Assembly (NCBI GenBank): GCA_050084515.1
Contig: CM114272.1
Span: 22,630,001-22,694,000, forward strand
DNA: 64,000 nucleotides
Direction of reading: 5' to 3'
DNA from: Blasia pusilla
Lineage: Eukaryota; Marchantiophyta; Marchantiopsida; Blasiales
The position numbers were made by a program, and so were the translations under genes. Shown piece by piece: positions 12,541-24,186 of this stretch; the stretch's first letter is position 1, and each line of letters opens with the position of its first letter. The notes below the pieces were generated by a model that saw only the letters and a list, made by a program, of their open reading frames with translations, searched no databases and was not told the DNA's origin.

Positions 12541-13380
12541 ATGGCATCTAGGTTACCCGATGCCGGATCCGTGGCATCAACATCTTATGTAACAGCCGAA
12601 GATATGGAGGATCCTGGCTGGCTGTGCTCGAATGTTCACTTAGAGGCAGCCGCTGTTGTTACACGTGGAGTCTCCGCGGAGTTGGATCCACAGAGAGGGG
12701 AAGCCAAGAAACAGACAGAGAAGCCATGGCTGCTACGCTCACATAGTGGAGATAGTGTTCCTCCATCACATTTAGAGGTGGTTGGAGAGGAGGTGATGGA
12801 ACTGCCCTTGGAGCCGATGCTCGGGCTGTCCATCTCAGATTCATGGCAGGTTGCGGCTGCTAGGATGGCAGAGATGCCCGCTAGACTTGCGATAGAGCGT
12901 GCGATGGCTTCTCCTAGTATTGTGTTGCTGGATAATCGGGGAGAGGTCTTCCAATTGGTCAGTCAAGGATATAGAGTTTTTAGTACGCAACATGTCTTGT
13001 TCGTTTGGGAGCGCAATCCCAGATGTTGGAGAAAACGACATTAAGAGGATTAGGCTTGATGAGAGCCGATGTGGAGCGTTGTCTATTTTGGATATAGGCA
13101 TCCTTAGATGGAGCGAGTACCACATAGTTTATCCACTTGCTCCACCTTATCAGGAGGTCGTGGTGAGGATTTGCCCAAGACATCCTACAGATGAGTCCGT
13201 GGTGCAAGCCAAGGCGATCGTGACCGATGAAGAGTCCTACGACGTATTGGTTGGTGGAGGAGTGTTAGACCTGATGGGATTTTCCTGGATTAGTGGGAGG
13301 AGTCAATGTCCTACAAACCAGGATGGCAGTCTAGTGATGGATGACTTTGTTCATTATCCGTTCGATTCACGGGTGGAGTG
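12541..13380 (+). pseudogene. gag-protease linker and retropepsin-like region, copy 1
   Basis: An open stretch at 12541-13044 covers a low-complexity linker (RLPDAGSVASTSY... MASPSIVLLDNRGEVFQLVS) shared with copy 2 (RLPDAGSVALTSY... MASPKVVLLDNRGEVFQLVS). A small deletion then breaks the frame at the expected protease motif; the surviving text is LGAQ after a residue slot that should be Asp. Downstream blocks LRGLGLMRADVER and a Gly-rich YDVLVGG segment match copy 2. The product would be an aspartic protease that processes the polyprotein. Confidence 0.65.
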
Positions 13381-13689
13381 ATCGAGCCACGGCCAGGGGA
13401 GATGGCGACTTTAGCAGCATTCAACGATGCATCACCTGACCTACATATTTGATTGAGGGGCATGTCCATGTAGAGGACACACCCGCGCCAAACACTTCTA
13501 GGGAAAGGAGTATAATGGTAGCTGCATCATTTTATGGAGGAGAGGTGCCGCTGTGGGGCTCAAGTGAGGAGCTCCGACGTATAGTTGATGAGCATGTGCA
13601 GACGGCGTAGAGCGAGGGGTTTGCACCAGAGCGTGACGGATCATAGGAACCTGAGGTAGCCAAGAATGCTACTACGACCCCATTTGTGT

Positions 13690-14650
13690 GGTGCATCCTA
13701 GAGGAGGGTATTCGCGTGCTGGATCTCTTTGGAGGGATCAGCACTGGCTTAGCTGTTGTTTTGCAGACATGAGTGCGCGTACAACAGTATATATACGTTG
13801 AGATTTATGATGTTGTGAAGCGCGCTTCACTTCACCATATGGCGTAGTTACGCCTCCAATTTCTCCACTTGTTGTCTGCATCCGTCATCCAAGGTTATTA
13901 GAGTTCTCTACCGAGGGACATTTCATTGTTGGGGACGCAGGACTTAGAGCGGGTAGGGACCATAGATTTGGTCATTGCTGATTGGCCGTGTAAGAGCCAG
14001 TCGAGTGCTGGACGAGGTAGCGGGTTGGCCAACACTCGATCCAGGTTGTTTTGGGAGATGGTGCGGATCTTGCGACACTTGCAGGAGCATCATTCCCATT
14101 CTTCACCATATATTCTGGAGAATGTGCCAATTTTGGGCGATTCGAGGTCTCGAGTGGTGACGAGTGCACATCAAGTGCGTGCATGGATTGGCCTAGAAGT
14201 GTTGTTGGATGCAGCGAGTGTAGGTTCATAAGCACATCGTCCGCGCCTTTGGTGGACCGACTTGGTGCCACATGAGGTTTTACGGAGGGCGTATGCGAGA
14301 GTGGAGGGTCCCTCTCCCCCCTTTATTTGTTAGTGGATTCTATTCTGGATCTAGGTCTTCGATCATAAGCACTACGATATGATGATCGAGCTCTTTTGAT
14401 TGTGGTCAACATAATTGGCATGTCACGAGCGGCCTTTCCCATATTTGTGAGTTTTCATGTTTCCTATGCATTCAAGGAGGCCGGACCTGGCTTGGTTTGG
14501 GATGACTAGGTATAGCGAGAGCGAGCGATGGGATTCACCACAGGAGTGACGGCAGTACCATCACTATCAGAGGGATCACAATATCATATCTTAGGTCAGG
14601 CAATGGACGTGAAGTGTTTGACATGGATTTTCAGCTCAGGAGTAGCTGAG
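13690..14650 (+). pseudogene. DNMT3-like cytosine-C5 methyltransferase domain, copy 1
   Basis: A cytosine-5 DNA methyltransferase inserted between protease and RT. Motif I VLDLFGGIS at 13716-13742 (S-adenosylmethionine binding); motif IV WPCKSQSS at about 13980 with the catalytic Cys present but the usual Gln changed to Lys; motif VI YILENVPILGDS near 14109 with catalytic Glu intact; motif VIII-like AHRPRLWW near 14231; motif IX/X region MGFTTGVTAVPS and HILGQAMDVKCLTWI at 14525-14630. The order and the AHR.R.WW block resemble DNMT3 rather than DNMT1 or bacterial enzymes. Stops TGA (13770) and TAG (13845, 13899) interrupt the frame; copy 2 has AGA, CAA and CAG at these places. Confidence 0.88.
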
Positions 14651-14989
14651 AAACGTCGTTTGAGGTTGCAACAGATCATAGCTATTGCGTTGGTGAGCCC
14701 CATGCCTACCAAGACGGTCAAGGCACTGGTTGGGGGTGAAACCCAAGGAGATCGACACACCAGGGATGATCGAGAGAGACACTCTTGGATGTCTCGAGAT
14801 GTTTTGCAGGTACGCTAGGAGATGATAGCCACAACATTGAGCATGGTTTTGGGTACTGCACGTGGAGGAGATAAGATTTTGCAGTTGGGTGCATGGGAGC
14901 ACTTGAGTTCTATTGTTTGAGACGGCGTTAAACCATAGCAACCACCGACATCTATGCTAGCGAGTCCTACCGTAGTCACGATAGAGACT

Positions 14990-15900
14990 TGGGAGTCAGA
15001 TATGGGCCCTAAGTTGAGAGGAGGAGAGCGGTGCCGAATACACCAATTCCTTAAGAGTTATACGAGTTGTTTTCCATTTAGCATGCATGATTTGGGTATG
15101 GTGAAGGGTCCAGGGATCCGCATTGGGTTGTCAAATGACACGTCAATCTTCCAACGATCCTACAGGTATAGTGACATGGAGAGGGCTCTGATTCAAGGTA
15201 GGAGCCAGGACTTGGTTGGAGCAAAACTAGTGGAGATATTGCATGGAGAGTATGCATCTGCCACTATCATGCCCGCCAAGAAGGATGTGCATGGCAACTA
15301 GAAGGATAGGCGAATGTGTGGAAATTACCAACTTATCAATCGGCGGACGAAGTTCGATAGGTATGCCATGACTACCCCTTAGCAGATTTTTGATGCTATT
15401 AGGCATGCAATGGTCTTCAATTTGTTAGATCTTTGAGATGGATACCATCAGCTGCCTATCCGATTGGAGGACAAAAAGAAGACTGCATTTTGGGGCATCA
15501 ATCCTCATGGGAAGAATTTATTGTAGCAGTGGCGATTCTTACTATTTGGGTTAAAGAACGCCCCGGTTGAGTTTCAAAGGGTCATGGATAGGATCTTGGC
15601 ACGTCTTGCTAGGTGTTTTATTGATGACATCGTAATCTTTAGCGCCACGATTGAGGAGCATGAGCGACATCTAGAGGAGGTGTTACGACGATTGCACTTA
15701 CATGGGCTGAAGCTACATCCAGCAAGTGCAAGTTCTTATACAATGAGATTGAGTACCTAGGTCATATGATATACCCATAGGGCCTTGATGTGCAGCAAAT
15801 AAAGGTAGAGGATATTTCACGCATTCCACGTCCTACATATGTGAGTTGAGTTTGTGCATTCATGGGATTTGCAAACTTCTATCAACGATACATCAAGGGT
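14990..15900 (+). pseudogene. Ty3/gypsy reverse transcriptase remnant
   Basis: Starts with a conserved GPKLRGGERCRIHQFLKSY block, then a proline-region KGPGIRIGLSNDT, YQLINRRTKFDRY, LLDL.DGYHQLPI, FGLKNAPVEFQRVMDRIL and the catalytic FIDDIVIFS (YxDD-type box, about 15617-15643). Stops include TAG at about 15380, 15525 and 15779. This is the only copy in the window of the DNMT-bearing family that retains RT. Confidence 0.85.
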
Positions 15901-15943
15901 TTCAGTTTGATTGCAAAGCCGTTGACCTTGTTGACCAAGGTGG

Positions 15944-16410
15944 ATGAGGAGTGGTAGTGGGAATGAGCAAGAGAGAGCATTTCAATTGTTCAAGGACAGA
16001 TTGACATCCGCGCCCATACTGTGGAGACCAATCAGGGGACATCCTTTCCAATTGCATATAGATTGGAGCATGTTGGGGCTTGGAGCCGTGCTCACCCAAT
16101 ATGACGATGATGGTAGAGAGTTCGTGGTGGCTTACACTAGTCGCTTGAACAACGTTGCAGAGGCAGAGTATAGCTCGTATGAGGGTAAGTGCTTGGGTGC
16201 AGTGTGGGCTGCAGCATATTTCATGTGTTATTTATTTGGTAACCCCTTTACCATTATTACTGATTATCGGCCCCTTCAGTGGTTGATGGAGTCCGACAAG
16301 CTTACAGGGAAGCTTGCGAGGTGGGCTCTTCTGTTGCATGAGTATGACTTCCAGTTGGTACATAGACCTCAACCAAGATGCAGATGGTTTGAGCCGTAAC
16401 CCATGCCCGA
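15944..16410 (+). pseudogene. RNase H domain (RT-linked) remnant
   Basis: A fairly open stretch of 151 codons starting near 15944. Typical Ty3/gypsy RNase H blocks: AFQLFKDRLTSAPIL, FQLHIDWSMLGLGAVLTQ (first Asp), YTSRLNNVAEAEYSSYEGKCL (Glu), TIITDYRPLQWLM (Asp), and LLHEYDFQLVHR, after which a shift leads to NQDADGLSRNPC in another frame. It acts on the RNA strand of the RNA-DNA hybrid during reverse transcription. Confidence 0.85.
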
Positions 16411-16779
16411 GTCAACTAGATGCGACTGGAGCTCGTTGGCATGGTGAGAGTGAGGAGGAGTTGGTGCAAGGATGGCACGCGTCAGCCTATTTGGGTTTGT
16501 TGGTTGTGGAGAGCTAGATTGATGAGACTTCGATGGTGAGGTCTGATGGAGAGTCCTTGGATCTTGAGGCTGGTGAGGAGACGACAAGTGGCCGAGATAT
16601 TCATGATGATGGAGTAGTCTTGGAGTACCTGCAACATTGCGAGCATAGTGGATGCTAGAGAGCGGGATCGGATCCTAGAGTGAGCCAGATGGTTCCGGTT
16701 GGAGGGGACACATGTGTTGCACGTTTGGAAGGATGGTAGAGTGCATGTAGTGCCTTATCCTTTAGAGAGAGCACGTCTG

Positions 16780-17790
16780 GTGGGTCATGCCCACGAGGAG
16801 TTGGGTCATTTTGTAGTGAAGTGGACGTATAACTTGCTCTAGATATAGTATTAGTGGTGAGGCATACATACCAACGTTCAGCAATTTTTTGCAAGATGCA
16901 TGGTGTGTGGTAGGGTTTGGGCATTGTTCAATGCTCCGACTTCACAGTTGCATTCACTTTCGATGATGGGTTTAGGTCAAAGATGGAGTTTGGATTTGGC
17001 AGGACCTTTACCTTTGACAGAGCGCCATAGTCGTTATGCGTTGGTGATGGTCGAGCCCTTCTCGAAGTGGATAGAGTGTTGCATTTCCTGAGAAAGCAAG
17101 TGAGGGAATATCATATGCCTTCCTAGATCGAGTGTTGAGTCATTATGGCGCATCAGCTGAGGTGTTGATAGACCAGGGTATCGAGTTCCGCGGGGACTTT
17201 AAGGCCTTGTGTGATCAGGCACTGATCGACCACCGCACCACTTTGCAAGATCATCCTGAGATGGATGGACTAGCGGAGAGGGTTGCGCAGACGGTGAAGA
17301 GAGGATTGTGCAAGTATGGCTTGTAGAGAGGTCACCTAGAAGATTGGGACCTCCAATTTCCGAGGTTGGCGATGGGATATAGATTCAGCAAGTAGGCATC
17401 CTTAGCATCTTTTCCACCGTACTTGCTACTTTATGACCGAGAGCCAGATTTACCTTTGGCCATTCGTCAAGATGTTGATGAGGTGTTGAATCTTGTTGAT
17501 CTTGATGTTTGAATGGGAGCATGTTCTGAGAGGGATGAGTTATTTTGGAGAGTGATGCCAATGGCGTTTGAGAACTTGGCGATTGTGTAACATCGGGATA
17601 CGTTCAGATATGTGACTTTTCAGGGAGGTGGTTATCAACCTACTATCCAAAGGTTTCATCAGGGAGACTATGTCTACTTGCAGCAGATGACACCCATGAC
17701 ATTAGATGTGACTACAAGGCGCACTGTCTTAAGAGTAAGTGAGGTTTTGTCATGTAATGTTCTCTTACTGGAGGGACGCAATGGTATGGT
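16780..17790 (+). pseudogene. Integrase remnant, copy 1
   Basis: Contains the zinc-binding HHCC region (HAHEELGHF ... CMVC), the core with WSLDLAGPLPLTERHSRYALVMVEPFSKWIE, VLIDQGIEFRGDF, and DHPEMDGLAERVAQTVKRGL supplying the D, D and E catalytic residues. Several TAG and TGA stops and shifts break it. The C-terminal part (RRTVLRVSEVLSCNVLLLEGRNGMV) leads into the PHD region. No chromodomain was found. Confidence 0.85.
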
Positions 17791-17869
17791 TTAAAAGGAC
17801 CATGTGCATAACTGTGCGCCATGTCACCTTCCTAACATTGACGGTATAGTTGATCTGAGCTTAACAGTA

Positions 17870-18020
17870 GTTATTGCAGGCTTGCGACGTATGTTGTGTG
17901 GTTCCGCCGGTGGTGCAGCCACTATGCTAGTCTATGATGGATGTTTGAGAGGACGATAGATGGCATGTTTGACGCCACCTCTCACTAGGGTTCCTTAGGG
18001 ACGATGGATATGTCATAGAT
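17870..18020 (+). pseudogene. PHD-finger remnant at integrase C-terminus, copy 1
   Basis: Aligns with the intact PHD finger of copy 2. Text reads GLRRMLCGSAGGAATMLVYDGCLRGR, stop, then MACLTPPLTRVP, stop. First Cys is now Arg, third Cys is Tyr, and the Trp-His pair is lost to a stop, so zinc binding is destroyed. Confidence 0.8.
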
Positions 18021-18210
18021 GAACATAGAGTAGGTAGTTCTAGATTCTGACTTGTATCTATGACATGGATGATAAGAAGACGACTAACGATGGGGCCACA
18101 TGAGCACTCGATCTTTTTGCTCTTAGGGTACGAGAGATGTATGTCATGGTAGGTAGGGATAGATGGCTATATGGAGTTAGAAGGACCTAATCACCAACTA
18201 GATGGGCGAT

Positions 18211-18336
18211 TGGAGATATTTTGGTACTTCTTATCTTGTTGTTTGGATGCCATGAATTAACATAAGATCGTTCGTGTTTGTGTGTATGTTTGTTGACAAC
18301 GATGTATGCTGTGTAGCGATGTGTATGCGCATGACA
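18211..18336 (+). repeat. Extra copy of LTR 3' end before the 3' LTR
   Basis: About 126 bp from ATTGGAGATATTTTGG to GCGCATGACA match the last 125 bp of the adjacent LTR (ends at 18989). Copy 2 has the same arrangement (47708-47819). Confidence 0.85.
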
Positions 18337-18338
18337 AT

Positions 18339-18989
18339 TATTATGAATCTTAGGATAGATCGGTGAGATCTAGTAGAGTGCCTTCGGAGATACTAGAGGA
18401 CAATCTCTAGAGGTTGAGTATGACGTGTTGAGGCCACGGATAACCTACGAGAGCACGTTTCCCCTTCGTTTCGGCTAATTTGGAGCCATATTGAGGAACT
18501 TACTATTTCGAGTAAGTTTCTATTTGGAGTATAGTTGACTTTCTACTTCTGTTGGAATTGGCCCTTGATCCGCTACAACAGGTCAAGAGCCAAGGAGGTG
18601 ACCTGCGAGCTTAGGTTATTGAGGAGAGAGCTTAATTAGGAGAGGGAAGGGGATATACCTCCAAGAAAGAGAGAGCTTAAGAGCTCTTTCTCTCTTTGTT
18701 GAACCTCAAGCTCTTGGCATGAGGCGGCGGAACTATGGTCCTCCTTGCATTGTGTGTGTAACCCAAGCCTCTCATTAGGAGAGTGGGTTTGGTTTGACAT
18801 GAGAGAGAATACACACCATGGAGAGCTTGGTGTGAGATGTTCAGAGAGATATGATTGATTTATTGGAGATATTTTGGTACTTCTCGTGTTGTTGTTTGGA
18901 TACCATGAATAAGCATGGGATCGTGCGTGTTCGTGTGTATGTTCTTTGACAATGATGTATGTTGTGTAGGGATGTGTATGCGCACAACA
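18339..18989 (+). repeat. 3' LTR of copy 1
   Basis: A 651-bp LTR. It ends in GCGCACAACA and begins with a mutated form of TGTCAGGACTGTTAGGAT (here TATTATGAATCTTAGGAT). It aligns end to end with the LTR at 47065-47705 and the solo LTR at 31402-32072. It contains a CTCTTTCTCTCT tract and a long GAGAGAG region shared by all copies. Confidence 0.85.
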
Positions 18990-19689
18990 ACTTGGAAAAG
19001 GATGAAGTAGGGATTAGCAAAGGTGAAAATGTATGCAAATGGTTAAGATGAACTTCCTTATGAATATATTGTGCTTGGATTTTTATAACTCATCCTAGAC
19101 CTATCCAACTACCAAATTAGTGGTTCTATAGGGCAAGGCATTAGGAGGTGCTCACATCCACTATCAGACAATGAAAGCATGTCTGTTGAGGAGATGTAGC
19201 GTTGGTTCATGTCTAATGCTAAAATAAAAAATGCACAATGAATCCCACTCTTTTCCAATCTGCAAAAAACCAAAGGTGTTGATGTTTTTTTTGCTTCAAA
19301 TGTTCTCTGACTTGTAAACTTTTGTTGAAAATAATCAAATTGTCCGATTTGTATGTTTTCTGTGTTTATCCATATCCTTGTCATTTTAAATCAGAATGTT
19401 GAGGTGTATTATACCTAAAGGATGTGTCTTCTCATTTACTTCCTCATCCACAAGGTTGAATGGTAATTATATACTGTATCAAAGATAGTTACGGCTACCG
19501 CCAATTGGGTTCTAGAGTATTGTTGTAAGTTGCAAGAGTTTCTCTCACTCCCAAACCTGCTCATTAACACCTCATTGTTTACATGACTTTCCCATTCCAA
19601 TGATGAAAGAGAGTTACCTCTCCCGTTCATTCAAGATATGATATCGAAAAATAAGGTAACCATTCAAAATATGGGAGTGGGGCTAAGTT
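18990..19689. other. No supported gene
   Basis: AT-rich flank of the LTR; no motif recognised. Confidence 0.5.
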
Positions 19690-20561
19690 GTAGAAGCTTT
19701 TGCAGCCCGTGCTATCTATTCGATAGGGGATTTGCACTCAAGATATGATCAATTCCAATTAGCTATGGAGAGTAGAGATATTACCACTATGCGCACTCCA
19801 CTTGGGCTTGTAAGAATGTGCACATTACCTCAAGGAGCAACAAATTCTATCTCTCACATACAAAGTGCGATGAATAAGATCTTGAGTGAGTTCATTCCTA
19901 AGAAAACTATTCCTTTTGGAGATGATATTCCTCTAAAGGGATATGCAATAGAAGATAGAATCGAGAGGGTTGTGAAAGATGGGTGTAGAAAGTTTGTATC
20001 TGATCATATTCGTGATGTGGATATGATACTAACGAGAGTAGAACCTCATTTTGGCCACATATTTGATCCTTTGTATGAGCTATTGAGAAAGAAGAAGAAG
20101 TTCACTTGGGAGAAAAAGCAAAGAGCATAAATGATGCAGTTGAAGGAGGCATTGAAGTCACCACCGATTGTACGACAAGTGAGCTACGAATGTGGAAGAC
20201 CTATTATCATCATAGTGGACACTAGACTATTACTATCGATCGGGTGGGTAGTTGGGCAGGATGATGCGGAAGAAAGAAGGTTTGCAACAAGGTTTGGAGC
20301 TCGTACACTCACAGAATAATAAAGGAGGTACCCTCAATTAAAGAGGGAGCTTTAGGGAGTGGTAACTACAATGAAAGCTGAGAAGGAGTATCTTATAGGA
20401 GCCTATGTATTGCTTGAGGTTGATTTTGTACCCTTGTTAGGTATTATTGCAAATTGTACAACTCTAGATACAACCATGCTACGTTGGATAGCCTACATTA
20501 TGTCCTTAAATTGTGAGAAAATAAAATGTGATGAAATCATTGAAATGAATTACAAATCTTG
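19690..20561 (+). pseudogene. Second Ty3/gypsy lineage: RT and RNase H fragment
   Basis: An open block at 19732-20130 has RT text LHSRYDQFQLAMESRDITT, TPLGLVRMCTLPQGATNS and KTIPFGDDIPLKGY, where FGDD replaces the FVDD-type box. It then runs CRKFVSDHIRDVDMILTRVEPH directly into FGHIFDPLYELLRKKKKFTWE, so the part between thumb and connection appears deleted in frame. After a stop, RNase H-type text follows (QVSYECGRPIIIIVDT, GWVVGQDDAEERRFATRFGARTLTE, KREL, LLGIIANCTTLDTTMLRWIAYI). It differs clearly from the methyltransferase-bearing family and lacks integrase and LTRs. Confidence 0.8.
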
Positions 20562-22589
20562 AAGATACAAAGAGACCTACTCCGTCCGTGCGCTTAAAGA
20601 AGAGCTTTGAATAAACCTAAACATAGAGATAACTCGACATACGAGAATGCCCTATCGCTGCGGCTCTTGACTATTTCACTACTCAGGAAAACTAGGATTT
20701 TTGCCTATTTTTCTTTGTTTCTATTTATAGAAAAATTTACTTTCTCTAATTAAGTACTAGAGGGTATTAAGTAAATTAGCTTAGGGAAATAAAATTTTCA
20801 TGTTTAAACCTTTTTATGGTGCGTCTTTTATGCGAGCCCACTTTAGAAAAAGAGGCGATAAATGAGACATGGGATTATAAAAGAAAAGTAGTGGGGTTGA
20901 TGCATTAATGAAAGAAAAGAAAAAGTAGTCTTGGGTGGTGGTTAGGGTAGTTGGAGTAGTTTGGAAGATATGAAGTGAGTAAAGTAGGATATTTTGGAAG
21001 AAATAAGAGGAAATCTATTTGTATCAAAATATGATTGGCTAAGCCTTGAGAGGAAGCCATGTGGCACAAGATAAGATTAGTCATATTTCGTTCTCTTGTG
21101 GATCCCTTTTGAATATATAAAAAGGAGGGACCTTCAAGGGTTGATCATCTTCTACTTCACATCTTGAGTTTCTCGTCTCACTCTTGAGTGGATGGTTTTG
21201 GAATTGCTTGCTCTTCCAATGAGAGTGGATTATCCTTCTTGGGAGAATAACTTGACCATGGTCTATTCTTCGAGAGGATTCTAGAGTGTGGTATGTGTGG
21301 AGATGAGAGACTTGTCACCTAAGGGGAGTTTAGTCATACTAGAAATAGTGGATGGTTTGGTTTGTTATTTTCCCAATGAAAATGGATTATCCCTCTTGGG
21401 AGAGCAACTCTACCAAAACCCATTCTAGAGGAGAGTAGAGGATGTTTGTCAAGAATGGATAGGGATGGAGCACGAGTTGTGCCCGATTTTCCTTTCCTTA
21501 ACCCGTACCACGTCAAATTGTCTTTGTAGATAGGCACTGGTTCACACGCTACCTAGTTTATCACTTTGGGGAGGCGTTCATGAACCAAGTCATGCAATCT
21601 CCAACTCTGGTGATTCTTCCTATAGTCACATACGGAAGGATATGGGATTGTATTTTGTATGTCCTTATATAGCAATCCATGGACGTCAATAGGCCTGCTC
21701 GAGTAGGGTTTAACACTAGTTGTGCTATTTTCCTTGTATACAAACGTAAAGTACATTACAGAGACTTCATAGTTAGGAATTTCGGAGTTACATATTATGA
21801 AGAAGTGATCGTCTCGGCACTATCATTTCTGAGTCTTATCGTGAGAAAATGGAGGGTTTACATTATAATTCTGTGCTAAAAAAGGATAACTTCTTATAGA
21901 GTTCGACTTGCATCAAACACATCTGCTGCAGCTAGAAGGCCCGCCCTCATTCGAAGAAAGGCTTTCGACATGACAACGTTCCCGCCTCAAACTTATTAGA
22001 GATAGGAATGGTGTACGAGCTCCCATTGTAGTAATGTACGGGATCCCATTCACACTTTGCATTCCATGGTGTTGATGTTGAGAAATCCTTCTCGTTGTTG
22101 ATCACACATATGAGAGAAAAAAACAGATATAAAAGGAGACAAACACCCAAGACATCGATATATAGTCTTTCACTTCCTCTAGAAGCTACATTCACTAAAC
22201 TACTTTAGAGTCTTTATTTGAGAAGATTGCAAATATGATCTATGCACCATAAAACCTCCAAACTTTAGAAGTTACTAAGTTTGCGACTAGAATGAGTCCA
22301 AAAAAAAGAGAAAGGATAAAAAAAAAACTCTACTACTCTACTACCGATGCTACTTATATCATAAGAAGCCCTGGTTATTCTATAACTATCTCAATCAACA
22401 ATCAAGTCTTGTTTATTTGGTCATCCCTCTCATCATTGATCAATTTACAAGTTTGTAAATCAGACTTCACCAATATAATAGATGAGTACTTCTCTATAAT
22501 ACAAATCTATCTCCCATTTTCAGTAACCCTTGCTCTTAATTGAGTGATATCCTAAAAATACCTTTTCTCTCCATTTATTGTGACAACAT
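20562..22589. other. AT-rich, no supported gene; imperfect direct repeat
   Basis: No gene recognised. Two imperfect direct repeats of about 85 bp (near 21188-21275 and 21348-21425) share GTGGATGGTTTTGG, CCAATGA.A.TGGATTATCC and TTGGGAGA. They follow a TATAAAAAGG at 21115-21124 and may be part of a decayed LTR. Confidence 0.4.
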
Positions 22590-22760
22590 GTGTTTTAGCC
22601 CAACATGCGTATTGAGACTTGATGCGCAATCTTATCTCTATCAAACATATAGATATTAATGATCTTGTGTATTAGGCTATAACACTGCATCCAAATATAT
22701 GCTCATTCCTCCGAAGAGATCCAACACTTTCACACCCTCCTCAGAACACTACCAAATGAC
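22590..22760 (-). pseudogene. Divergent cytosine-C5 methyltransferase remnant
   Basis: On the minus strand, CSEEGVKVLDLFGGMS (motif I; VLDLFGG at 22707-22727) matches the CILEEGIRVLDLFGGIS of copy 1. Further on, IYMFDRDKIAHQVSIRML aligns with YVESDDVARRVSLRHVAQL of copy 2. A stop precedes the block and others lie between. Divergence is much greater than between copies 1 and 2. The catalytic motifs IV and VI are not found below 22590. Confidence 0.65.
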
Positions 22761-24186
22761 AAATGGATGGAGGAGAATGCGGCGAGGACAAACAAATTAC
22801 ATGTGTAGACCACTTTATCGGCACCAAATCCAAGAGAAAATCCTTCATCCCAAAGAGTCCATACAAGGGAATAACAATCTTGTAGAGTGGTAGACAAAGG
22901 GGTTATGAAATTCTTTTGAACCCATCATTCCATCTAATGAGGATATTTTCCTAGAGCTAGAAGATTCAAAAACTCTAGATTGAACTTTAAAGAAAAAAGC
23001 CAGATTCAATGCCAAGGTGGAATAATGTGAGAGGAAAATGTTTCTAACCTTCATAACCCTTGGCATTTTATGTGTCTTATTTTGTTTTCAATGTATTTTT
23101 TTCTTTCTTTCTATTTATAAATAATAGAAAAGGATGAATTTTTTAATCTTCTCTTATTGTGCATATTTGTGTTCATATGCATTTTCATATTCTCCCATTA
23201 TATTATTTTGACCAGATTCTTGGTCCACTTGTTGTTGGAATTATTCCTAAAGTCCTTGCAAATGGATGTGTAAACCAAACTTGAACAATGCAAAGGTCAT
23301 TCCAGACCTTGGTAATTTTACTTACTAAGAAAAGAGAATTTGAATATTTTTCAATATTTTCCAAGTATACTCTTGGCTTAAACCTTTGGCAATTTCTATC
23401 ATATCCTTATCCAAAAACCTTGAAAAAGATTTCATTGCAAATGCATATTCAACTCAAAGTAAAAAATAAAATGCAAAGATCATTCTAGACCACGGTGATT
23501 CAATTTTCCAAGAAAATAGGACTGTGAATTTTTCACTTTTTCCAGCTACATGATCTTGCTCCAAAACTTTGTCAACTATTATAAAGGAGCATTTCCAAAA
23601 ACCTTGCCAAACTTTCATGGAAAATGGAGGTTCAATTCAAAGTCCAAAACTATGAAAGTCATTCCATACCTTAATGCTTAGATCAAGAAGGAACGAGGAC
23701 TTGTCAATTTTTATTCATTTTTTCCAAGTAGATGATCTTGCCCTAAATTTTTGTCAACTTTTGAATTGGAACATCCAAAAAATTAGTGAATGGTTAATCT
23801 TTGGATGTAGTTAAAGCATTGAGATGCATCAAATGATATCTTGTGAACTTTGGACGTAAGAGTGGAGCAAGATTAGGTTGGGAATAAGGGTTTAGGGTAA
23901 ACGCTAGTTGCAATCCTATATGTGGGCCGTACGTGGGCCTTGAGCCCGCCTAGTGCAGAACCAACCCACCTTTCCATAGGCGAATGCAGGCTCTGGGGCT
24001 AGGAAAGGGCTCTTAGCCTTCATATCCGTTTGATTTGTGCCCTACCAAGCGCGCACCCGTTCCCGCATTCGAAGCATGCGTAGGCCACAAAGGTGCCAAA
24101 AAAACTTGGGCGGGGAACCCGTCGAGCATGTCAGCGGACATGTCCAAACTCGTCCATTTTTGCAACCTTGGTTGTGAATGAGGGTA
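22761..24186. other. AT-rich, no supported gene
   Basis: Minus-strand text near 22840-22880 (GMKDFLLDLVPIKWS) may be a faint continuation of the protease-to-methyltransferase linker (compare YPMGFFLDYWEES in copy 2). Otherwise nothing is recognised. Confidence 0.35.

Larger units (their letters stand above)
11840..18989 (+). mobile_element. Ty3/gypsy element copy 1 with methyltransferase (5'-truncated, degenerate)
   Basis: A plus-strand LTR retrotransposon. Homology to copy 2 begins abruptly at about 11840 inside gag, so the 5' LTR and gag start are missing. Remnants follow in the order gag, protease, cytosine-C5 methyltransferase, RT, RNase H, integrase, PHD finger, a partial LTR end and a complete 3' LTR. 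Every domain carries stops or frameshifts. Many stops are TAG or TGA where copy 2 or the family pattern calls for CAG or CGA. Unlike copy 2 it retains the RT-RNase H region, so it shows what the complete element encoded. Confidence 0.9.

Noticed and set aside
11840-18989. Methyltransferase as a separate host gene or bacterial restriction-modification gene
   Set aside because: It lies between protease and RT in two independent copies in opposite orientation, with the same flanking element domains, so it belongs to the element.
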